From NCBI RefSeq assembly GCF_000160535.1, contig NZ_GG704780.1, positions 431,824-495,823 of the forward strand: a stretch of DNA of 64,000 nt. Reading direction: 5' to 3'. Positions 36,720 to 43,402 of the stretch are shown in pieces. A program made the translations under genes and the position numbers. This DNA is from Hallella bergensis DSM 17361 (lineage in GTDB: Bacteria > Bacteroidota > Bacteroidia > Bacteroidales > Bacteroidaceae). Within the stretch, counting starts at the first letter, position 1, and each line of letters begins with the position of its first letter. Under the pieces are notes generated by a model. The model made no database searches, was not told the DNA's origin, and saw only the letters and a list, made by a program, of their open reading frames with translations.

Positions 36720-38105
36720 ATGAAAAAAATCATATTTTTGGCCTGTGCCATCACCCTGTTGCTCACTTCGTGTGACGATTATCTCGACGTGAAGCCCTAT
36801 GGCAAGGTCATACCCAAGACCCCGGAAGAGTTTTCAGCACTCATCCATACCCACCTCAACGATATCGATGTTGGCGAACAAGATTTTATCATTTACAATG
36901 CCAAGCGGGTTATCGACTTCGACATGGCCGGCTGCAACGACTTTGAAACCTGCCTCACCGAGCAACCGGGTCGGACGCTATCCTATTATATGGGGAACCT
37001 ATCGGGGGGCTATGCCGCCCTGTACGAGGTAATTCGCGACTGCAATATCGTCATCAACAACATGACCGACGAAGGCACCAAGACGACCAACAACGTGCTG
37101 GCCGCCGCCTACGCCCTGCGCGCCGTGTGCTATTACCAGCTCCTTCGCCTCTATTGTGAAGCCCCGGTCAAGGGCAGCTACGACAGTCAACCGGGCATGC
37201 CGCTGGTCGACCGCTTCGACATGGAGGCCCGACCCATCCGCAGCAGCATGCAGGCCACCATCAACTTCATCGAAACCGACTTGCAGAAGTCGCTCAGCTA
37301 CAAATGCTCCGACGAACTTTATCGATTCACTGAAAACGTGACCAAAGGCTATCTGGCACGTCTCTACTTCTGGACCGAGCAGTGGGACAAGTGCCTGCCC
37401 TTGGCTCAGGAACTGCTCAAGAGCCACCCGCTGCTCTCGGGCGACGCCTATAAGGAGATGATTGCCAAGCCCTACACACCGATGAACAATCACCTCATCA
37501 TGGTCTATCGTCTCGCGGCACAGAGCGCAGAGGATGATTACAACGCCACCAACAGCAGTATAAAATTCCGTCCCGTCAGCAAACGGTTTATCGACTGTTT
37601 CCAAAATGGAGAGGATACCACCGATGTGCGCTATGCCATCAGCATCAACCGCAAGCGCCAGGCTATCAAGCCCATCTACTGCGGAATGCGCGCCGCCGAG
37701 TTCAAGTTCATGGAGGCCGAAAGCTTCTATCATCTCGGCAAACAGGACGAGGCTCTGCAGTCGCTCAATGAGTTGCGCGCCCATCGCATCGACGGCGTAA
37801 AACCCTACACCCGCGAAACCCTGCCCGCAGCACCCCAGGCAACCCTGCTCACCACCGACTGCGACGGAAAACCCATGACAGCACTGCTGGCCACCATCCT
37901 CAACGAGCGCCACAAGGAGTTTTTCCTCGAGGGCGACCGCTTCTTTGAGCTCAAGCGCAACGGCGGACCGGAGTATTGGGTGCCCTACAACGGCCGCAAA
38001 TACACCAACCTGCACTACATGTACACCCTGCCCATTCCCGAGAGCGACATCCGCATCACCGAGGGCATGGTTCAGAACCCGGGTTACACCGAGCTCAACT
38101 ATTAA
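36720..38105 (+). CDS. SusD/RagB-type surface lipoprotein (locus 1)
   Basis: Lipid-anchored lid of the SusC barrel that binds the substrate at the cell surface. The 461-residue product has a lipoprotein signal (MKKIIFLACAITLLLTSC, cysteine 18) followed at once by DDYLDV, the usual SusD start and a likely surface-export signal. TPR-like helices follow, for example AAAYALRAVCYYQLLRLY. The end has LNERHKEFFLEGDRFFELKR and YMYTLPIPESDIRI, both characteristic. It lies 60 bp after the transporter gene. The bound ligand cannot be deduced. Confidence 0.94.
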   Translation: MKKIIFLACAITLLLTSCDDYLDVKPYGKVIPKTPEEFSALIHTHLNDIDVGEQDFIIYNAKRVIDFDMAGCNDFETCLTEQPGRTLSYYMGNLSGGYAALYEVIRDCNIVINNMTDEGTKTTNNVLAAAYALRAVCYYQLLRLYCEAPVKGSYDSQPGMPLVDRFDMEARPIRSSMQATINFIETDLQKSLSYKCSDELYRFTENVTKGYLARLYFWTEQWDKCLPLAQELLKSHPLLSGDAYKEMIAKPYTPMNNHLIMVYRLAAQSAEDDYNATNSSIKFRPVSKRFIDCFQNGEDTTDVRYAISINRKRQAIKPIYCGMRAAEFKFMEAESFYHLGKQDEALQSLNELRAHRIDGVKPYTRETLPAAPQATLLTTDCDGKPMTALLATILNERHKEFFLEGDRFFELKRNGGPEYWVPYNGRKYTNLHYMYTLPIPESDIRITEGMVQNPGYTELNY

Positions 38106-38141
38106 TTTCTCATACACAACAACCATTCAATCCTACGCATT

Positions 38142-38351
38142 ATGAAAAAAATGATATACTTGGCCTTCAGCGCTTGCTTGGCCACAGCGATGTTCACCTC
38201 ATGCGACAATTCGGACGAGGTGGTGTCCCTCGAGGGCTTCAGCACAGCCTCCGCCTCCTACCGTCTGCCCGATCCCACCTTGCTCAATGACCAAGAACAG
38301 AAGCAGGTGAGCGACATTCGAGACGAGTATTACAACAATGTACCACGATAG
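38142..38351 (+). CDS. Small putative lipoprotein, unknown
   Basis: A 69-residue product with a lipoprotein signal (MKKMIYLAFSACLATAMFTSC, cysteine 21) followed by DNSDEV, which fits a surface-export signal. The rest is short, polar and without known motif. It sits 36 bp after the SusD gene and 27 bp before the next lipoprotein, with the same orientation and the same type of start, so it is probably a real, locus-specific gene. It could be a substrate-binding accessory or a truncated remnant of a larger SusE-type protein. Confidence 0.65.
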   Translation: MKKMIYLAFSACLATAMFTSCDNSDEVVSLEGFSTASASYRLPDPTLLNDQEQKQVSDIRDEYYNNVPR

Positions 38352-38378
38352 TTCATTCGTTCATAAAAATTACGAATC

Positions 38379-39647
38379 ATGAAAAAACTCTTTATATTTT
38401 TCGCCATGGTGCTGACCCTCGCGGGGATCACATCATGTTCCGACAAAGAAGACGACATGCCCAAGTTCATTGTGGGATTCGCGCAGAACGCCTACACGGT
38501 CGATAATTCCGTGGGAGCCGTCACCACCGTGCGCCTCGTCTCCTCCTCACCCGCCGAAACCAACCTCACCGTGCCCTTCACCCTCACCGGTGAGGGCGCC
38601 GGCGAACTCACCGTTTCAGCCCAGCAGTTTGAGTTCAAGGCAGGCGAGTCCGCAGCCGAAATCACCGTCACACGCAAGGCAGTGAGCAAGTCGAGAAGCG
38701 CCACCATGACCTTGGCCAACACCGACGGTGTTCGGTTGGGACTCATGGACTACACCCAAGTGGTGCTCATCGGCCCCAATGTGTACAGCTTTGCCAACAG
38801 CCACGACAAACTGGCCATCGTCAAAAGTTTCGACATCAAACTGGAAACCGCTACCGGCTCCAAGTTTGCCTTCCCCGATACCACAGCGCTCGATGTGGAC
38901 GTAGACGCTGCTTCCACCGCCGTGGAGGGCACCGACTTTGAGTTTGTGAATGGCAAAAAAGCCATTTTCCCAGCCGGAAAAGACGAAGGACAGGTGACGG
39001 TAAAATTCCTGAAAAAGCGCGAAGGACACGACAAAATTGTGCTGGGACTGAGCAAGAACGAGTCGATGATACCCGGAAACAACCCCACCCTGACCATCAA
39101 TATCATGGGAGATGCAGACCTTTCTGGCACGTGGGTGTTTTCAAGTGTTATCAACAACACTTGGTGGGAACAATCTTGGGGCATCGCAGCCACCATTCTC
39201 GTAGATGGTACTCCTGAGGGCGACGAGTTTACGCTCAAAGGCGACGGCAAGAACTACCAGTTCACACCGAACTTCACCGGTAAGCTGAAAAACTATTTCA
39301 CCGCTGCCGGCACCGCCACCAACATCGGTACGCGAACCGAACGAATGCAGGAAGAAAGTGGAAGAAAAGTGGATCTCACCGTGCTGAAAATAGACAATGT
39401 CAATCTCAATATTTCTCCAGTCGACAAGACCATCGGCAGCTATCGCGTAGGCTTCTTCATGCGCAGCAATGAGAATACCAATCAAGAGGAACTCGTGATG
39501 ACGCTTTATGAATATAAACCCACCGACACTACTATCGGCGACTGGGGCATGTCGTGGAAAGAGGTGTACGAGTCAATGGCCTACAGTGGTGGCGATCCAG
39601 CCATGCTCGATGCCCCTATCCGTATCGCATTCACGCGCAAGGAATAA
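38379..39647 (+). CDS. Surface lipoprotein with beta-sandwich repeats (SusE/DUF1735-like)
   Basis: A 422-residue lipoprotein: signal MKKLFIFFAMVLTLAGITSC with cysteine 20, then SDKEDD, a strong surface-export signal. Two related beta-sandwich modules follow, each with the pattern of Calx-beta/DUF1735 domains (AGESAAEITV near 85 and AGKDEGQVTVKFL near 205). A C-terminal domain from about 245 starts GDADLSGTWVFSS. Position after SusD suggests a ligand-binding partner of the transporter. It is the last gene before a strong terminator. The ligand is unknown. Confidence 0.8.
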   Translation: MKKLFIFFAMVLTLAGITSCSDKEDDMPKFIVGFAQNAYTVDNSVGAVTTVRLVSSSPAETNLTVPFTLTGEGAGELTVSAQQFEFKAGESAAEITVTRKAVSKSRSATMTLANTDGVRLGLMDYTQVVLIGPNVYSFANSHDKLAIVKSFDIKLETATGSKFAFPDTTALDVDVDAASTAVEGTDFEFVNGKKAIFPAGKDEGQVTVKFLKKREGHDKIVLGLSKNESMIPGNNPTLTINIMGDADLSGTWVFSSVINNTWWEQSWGIAATILVDGTPEGDEFTLKGDGKNYQFTPNFTGKLKNYFTAAGTATNIGTRTERMQEESGRKVDLTVLKIDNVNLNISPVDKTIGSYRVGFFMRSNENTNQEELVMTLYEYKPTDTTIGDWGMSWKEVYESMAYSGGDPAMLDAPIRIAFTRKE

Positions 39648-39677
39648 GCAGACAAATCGGATAGAACCCTATTCATC

Positions 39678-39713
39678 AAGTGGAAACAACCAACATTGTT
39701 TCCACTTTTTTTT
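39678..39713 (+). terminator. Intrinsic terminator of uptake locus 1
   Basis: A perfect 11-bp stem (AAGTGGAAACA at 39678-39688 with TGTTTCCACTT at 39697-39707) runs into TTTTTTTT. The T tract directly abuts end A of intergenic element copy 3. Confidence 0.9.
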
Positions 39714-40065
39714 GACAAACACCCCGCTGTATTTCGTTTATTTTAAAATAAGAACCTGTTGGCCGGAAATACGGGAAAATAGGGAGAAATTATAAACTGC
39801 TGACAATCAGCTTTTTAATAAAAAAGCATTGATAAAGACCGTTTTATCGTCCGCCATGAGGTATCGAATGGCATGGCGACCAAAGCTTAATCACAGCACG
39901 TGTAGGCTTCATCCACGTCGCCTCTAAGCCTTAACCGCCAGGCGATAAGACCGTCGTCGCAACCCCTTTGATTTTTTCCCATGATCACAACTGGAAATAC
40001 TGTCAAAAACATGGCGCATTTTCCGCTGGATGCTCCAAAAATAACAGGCCGAAAAATGGTATTTT
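39711..40065 (+). repeat. Dispersed intergenic element, copy 3
   Basis: Begins TTTGACAAAC inside the T tract of the locus 1 terminator and ends shortly before the HD gene. End A has a clean hairpin: GTATTTC pairs with GAAATAC, and TTATTTTAAAATAA inside it is a perfect 14-bp palindrome. CTGACAATCAG follows at about 39799-39809. The 22-bp units run 39859-39968; unit 4 begins TAAGCCTTAACCGCCAGG. End B has AAAACATGGCGCATTTTC near 40006-40023, then AACAGGCCGAAAAATGG. Confidence 0.87.
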
Positions 40066-40128
40066 TTTCGTACATCCAGTATTGCTTATCATCAGCTGCT
40101 GAAAATCTCACGTGCAGACAATAAGCCG

Positions 40129-40758
40129 TTATACAGACCGAAGCCGTGGGTAGATTTGCTCGAAAACAGCACGAAGACGTGCCCGGTCTGCGATGATTTC
40201 GCGCACCTCTTTCAGATATTTCTCGTTGGGTGAGTTGGGTATCCACAACTTGATATAGCCGTTAACACTGTATTTCTCGTCCATGTGCTTGCTGAAACGC
40301 TCCCATTGTTGTTGCTGATCCAGTTCGGGATATCGTTCCAAACCATACGCTATGGCGCGCTCGAACACCACGTCGGGTTGCAGGTCGCGGTCGGCTTCGG
40401 CCACAATCTTGCCATAAATGCTGCGGGGTGCGTGAGATGCCGAGGCGCGATGGTCCTCCACAGCCTCTTTCATGATATTGATTTGTTCGGGCGAGAACCA
40501 TTTGGTCAGTCGACGATCGCTCGCAAGAATCTTGCCACCCGTGATGTGGTGAATGGCACGCGGGCCACTCATACCGAGGTCGTGGTAGGCTGCGATGACG
40601 TATGCCATGTTGGCATCAGCACCCAGCTGGCGCGACAGCACGAGCGAGTTGGCTATGACACGCTGTACATGCACCAAGCCGTGAGAACTGTCGAACGAGT
40701 TGTATTTGGGAAGAATGGTCGTTTCAACGAACGACATTAAGTCGAGACTGACTTCCAT
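40129..40758 (-). CDS. HD-domain phosphohydrolase
   Basis: A 209-residue cytoplasmic protein of the HD superfamily, which hydrolyses phosphate esters such as nucleotides. The metal motif is present: SSHGLVHVQRV with a first histidine, the paired H-D in AAYHDLGM, and a later AEADRD. The fold resembles YedJ/YpgQ-type proteins of unknown substrate. A downstream methionine (MSFVET, start 40737) is an alternative start. A minus-strand -7 box lies about 30 bp upstream, back to back with that of menA. Confidence 0.87.
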   Translation of the reverse strand: MEVSLDLMSFVETTILPKYNSFDSSHGLVHVQRVIANSLVLSRQLGADANMAYVIAAYHDLGMSGPRAIHHITGGKILASDRRLTKWFSPEQINIMKEAVEDHRASASHAPRSIYGKIVAEADRDLQPDVVFERAIAYGLERYPELDQQQQWERFSKHMDEKYSVNGYIKLWIPNSPNEKYLKEVREIIADRARLRAVFEQIYPRLRSV

Positions 40759-40788
40759 GGAGCGGGTATTAAAAAATGAACTGCACTT

Positions 40789-40797
40789 GCAAATATA
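40789..40797 (-). promoter_or_regulatory. -7 box of the HD gene
   Basis: TATATTTGC on the minus strand, 30 bp before the ATG at 40758. The two -7 boxes at 40789-40797 and 40810-40818 are only 12 bp apart and face away from each other. Confidence 0.6.
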
Positions 40798-40809
40798 CCA
40801 AATAATGTC

Positions 40810-40818
40810 TACTTTTGC
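40810..40818 (+). promoter_or_regulatory. -7 box of menA
   Basis: TACTTTTGC, ending 8 nt before the menA ATG, so the leader would be only a few bases. Confidence 0.55.
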
Positions 40819-40826
40819 AAGTAATT

Positions 40827-41738
40827 ATGGACGAATCTCATGTGAAAACCAATTCGATACAGGCATGGGTGCTGGCCGCGCGCCCCAAAACACTGATGGG
40901 AGCCGCCGTGCCGGTGATGATTGGTGCAGCACTGGCTTGGACGATCTCGGACGGACAGGTCAGGTGGGTGCCTTGCGTGTTGTGTTTTTTGTTTGCATTT
41001 ATCATGCAGATAGATGCAAACTTCGTGAACGATTATTTTGATTATCAGCGGGGCAACGACGACCTGGCCACGCGTCTGGGTCCGCTCCGGGCGTGCACGA
41101 TGGGATGGATTACGCCCGTGGCCATGAAACGCGCATTGGCCGTGACCACGGGACTGGGCTGTATCGTCGGATTGCCACTCGCATGGATTGGCGGATGGGA
41201 AATGATTGTGGTGGGAGCGCTCTGCGTGTTGTTCTGTTTCCTTTACACCACCAAGCTGTCCTATCTCGGACTGGGTGACCTGTTAGTGTTGGTATTTTTC
41301 GGCATCATTCCCGTGTGCCTTACCTGTTACCTCAGCCTTCCGGAACCGATACGGGTCATCACACCAGAAGTTTTTATCGCCTCGTTGGCTTGTGGATTCG
41401 TCATCGACACCCTGCTGCTCATCAACAATAACCGCGACATTGACAACGACCGGCGCGACGGCAAGCGAACCCTCGTGGTGCGGGTAGGTGCCAAAACCGG
41501 CAAGCGGCTGTATCTTGCCGCCGGACTGACGGGCATAGCCTTGGGGCTGGTGTTTGTGCTGAACGGCCGGATGTATGCCTTCCTGCTTCCCGCACTGACC
41601 TATGCCCCGTTACACGTCATGACCTTCCGCCGCATGATCAGGATAGACCACGGCAAGGCGCTGAACAAAATTCTGGGCGAGACGGCGCGCAACATGTTTG
41701 TTTACGGACTTGCCGTTACCGTGGGGTTACTGGTGTAG
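40827..41738 (+). CDS. menA: 1,4-dihydroxy-2-naphthoate polyprenyltransferase MenA
   Basis: UbiA-family membrane enzyme that attaches the polyprenyl tail in menaquinone synthesis. I use the ATG at 40827 (MDESHVKTNS); an upstream TTG at 40815 lies inside the promoter box. The 303-residue product has the RPKTL start, the first aspartate motif NDYFDYQRGND and the second motif NNNRDIDNDRRDGKRTL, plus about eight membrane helices. Menaquinone is the respiratory quinone of this group. It is followed by rfbC with its own promoter. Confidence 0.93.
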   Translation: MDESHVKTNSIQAWVLAARPKTLMGAAVPVMIGAALAWTISDGQVRWVPCVLCFLFAFIMQIDANFVNDYFDYQRGNDDLATRLGPLRACTMGWITPVAMKRALAVTTGLGCIVGLPLAWIGGWEMIVVGALCVLFCFLYTTKLSYLGLGDLLVLVFFGIIPVCLTCYLSLPEPIRVITPEVFIASLACGFVIDTLLLINNNRDIDNDRRDGKRTLVVRVGAKTGKRLYLAAGLTGIALGLVFVLNGRMYAFLLPALTYAPLHVMTFRRMIRIDHGKALNKILGETARNMFVYGLAVTVGLLV

Positions 41739-41841
41739 ACGCGGTGGGAGCCGATGTCGAGACGGTGTCGCCTACGGTTCTGACGCAGTATTCGTGTTAA
41801 GAAAAATGGCGAGTATTGCTCGTTCTTTCACAATTAATGTG

Positions 41842-41850
41842 TACCTTTGC
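41842..41850 (+). promoter_or_regulatory. -7 box of rfbC-rfbD
   Basis: TACCTTTGC, 21 bp before the rfbC ATG at 41872. Confidence 0.6.
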
Positions 41851-41871
41851 TTATATAATATAGATATAAAA

Positions 41872-42441
41872 ATGGAAATTATCACAACAAGCATTGAGGG
41901 TGTCGTGATCATTGAGCCCAAGATTTTCAAGGACGACCGCGGCTACTTCTACGAATCATGGAACCAAAAGGAATTCGACGAGAAGGTGCGACCGATACGC
42001 TTCGTACAAGACAACCAGTCGAAATCATCGTACGGAGTACTTCGCGGTCTGCACTTCCAGCGGGGAACACACTCGCAGAGCAAGCTTGTGAGGGTGGTGA
42101 GCGGCAGCGTGCTCGATGTGGCCGTAGACATCCGCAAGGGGTCGCCCACGTTCGGACAACATGTGGCTGTGGAATTGACGGGTGACAATCATCGGCAGTT
42201 CTTCATCCCCCGTGGTTTTGCACATGGCTTCAGTGTGCTGAGCGAGACTGCCATCTTTCAATACAAGTGTGACAATCTCTATTGCAAGGAGAGTGAGGGA
42301 GCCATTGCATGGAACGATCCCGCGCTCGGCATAGACTGGCGCATACCTGCCGACAAGGTGATTCTCTCGGAGAAAGATGCCTGCCATCCGCTGTTGGAAG
42401 AAGCCACTGATCTCTTTGACTATTCTGTGGAACTGTATTGA
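41872..42441 (+). CDS. rfbC: dTDP-4-dehydrorhamnose 3,5-epimerase
   Basis: Third enzyme of dTDP-L-rhamnose synthesis, a cupin-fold epimerase. The open frame begins at 41698 inside menA, but the ATG at 41872 (MEIITTSIEGVVIIEPKIF) matches the family start and lies just after a promoter. The 189-residue product has DDRGYFYESWNQKEFDE, the catalytic histidine in GVLRGLHFQ, SVLDVAVDIRKGSPTFG and the IPRGFAHGF strand. rfbD follows after 15 bp. The first two pathway genes (rfbA, rfbB) are not in the window. Confidence 0.96.
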   Translation: MEIITTSIEGVVIIEPKIFKDDRGYFYESWNQKEFDEKVRPIRFVQDNQSKSSYGVLRGLHFQRGTHSQSKLVRVVSGSVLDVAVDIRKGSPTFGQHVAVELTGDNHRQFFIPRGFAHGFSVLSETAIFQYKCDNLYCKESEGAIAWNDPALGIDWRIPADKVILSEKDACHPLLEEATDLFDYSVELY

Positions 42442-42456
42442 CAAAAAAATAGAAGA

Positions 42457-43326
42457 ATGAATATATTAGTGACCGGTGCCAACGGGCAACTGGGCAACGA
42501 AATGCAAATCGTTGCCAAAAACAGCAAGAACAACTATTTGTTCACCGATGTGTGCGACGGATATCAAAAATTAGATATCACCGACATCGAAGCCATTCGC
42601 AAGATGGTGCGGGAAAACAACATCGGGTGCATCATCAACTGCGCGGCATGGACCAATGTGGATGCCGCCGAAACCGCAGGAGACATTGTTGAGACGCTCA
42701 ACGCCGTCGCCCCGGAAAATCTGGCCAAGGCAATGAAAGAGGTGGACGGACTGCTGGTACACATCAGCACCGACTATGTGTTTGGCGGCGACCCCTACAA
42801 TGTGCCCTGCAAGGAAGACCAGACGGGAACCCCGACGGGGGTGTATGGACTGACAAAGTTGCACGGTGAACAGAAGATTCAAGCCACAGGCGCAGCCCAC
42901 ATCATTATCCGCACAGCCTGGCTCTACTCTGAATTTGGTAAGAACTTCGTGAAGACGATGCTCAACCTCACCGCCACGAAGCCCAGCCTCAAGGTTGTTT
43001 TCGACCAGGCCGGAACCCCCACCTACGCCTACGACCTCGCCCTAACCATTTTCGACATCGTGGAGAATCGCAAATACGTGGGACACAGTGGCATCTACCA
43101 TTACAGCAACGAGGGCGTGTGCAGCTGGTACGACTTTGCCAAGATGACAGCAGCCCTCGCCGGCCACACCGACTGCGACATTCAGCCCTGTCACAGCAGT
43201 GAGTTCCCATCACCGGTCACTCGGCCGGCCTACTCGGTGCTCGACAAAACAAAAATCAAGGAAACTTTTGGCATCAGCGTGCCCTATTGGGTCGATTCAC
43301 TGAAAGCGTGCATGGAGAAGATGTAG
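42457..43326 (+). CDS. rfbD: dTDP-4-dehydrorhamnose reductase
   Basis: Last step of dTDP-L-rhamnose synthesis, an NAD(P)H-dependent short-chain-type reductase. The 289-residue protein has the nucleotide motif VTGANGQLG, the HISTDYVFGG strand and the catalytic YGLTK (YxxxK). The usual substrate-side loop RTAWLYSEFGKNFVKTM follows. It ends at a hairpin region shared with the convergent murF-alr gene. Confidence 0.96.
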   Translation: MNILVTGANGQLGNEMQIVAKNSKNNYLFTDVCDGYQKLDITDIEAIRKMVRENNIGCIINCAAWTNVDAAETAGDIVETLNAVAPENLAKAMKEVDGLLVHISTDYVFGGDPYNVPCKEDQTGTPTGVYGLTKLHGEQKIQATGAAHIIIRTAWLYSEFGKNFVKTMLNLTATKPSLKVVFDQAGTPTYAYDLALTIFDIVENRKYVGHSGIYHYSNEGVCSWYDFAKMTAALAGHTDCDIQPCHSSEFPSPVTRPAYSVLDKTKIKETFGISVPYWVDSLKACMEKM

Positions 43327-43390
43327 GCCATCTGTTCCGCGAGATTAAATTTTAATCTACAGACGTTGATTGGGATGATGGCCAAGTTTT
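43326..43390. terminator. Hairpin region between convergent rfbD and murF-alr
   Basis: GGCCATC (43326-43332) can pair with GATGGCC (43377-43383), and inside it AGATTAAA (43342-43349) pairs with TTTAATCT (43351-43358). A short TTTT follows on the plus side. It may stop transcription from either side. Confidence 0.4.
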
Positions 43391-43402
43391 GATCTCCTAT
43401 GC

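Noticed and set aside
39887..40246. A minus-strand 119-codon frame overlapping the end of the HD gene
   Set aside because: Most of it lies in element copy 3, the rest runs in another frame over the HD gene; no start signal or family features.
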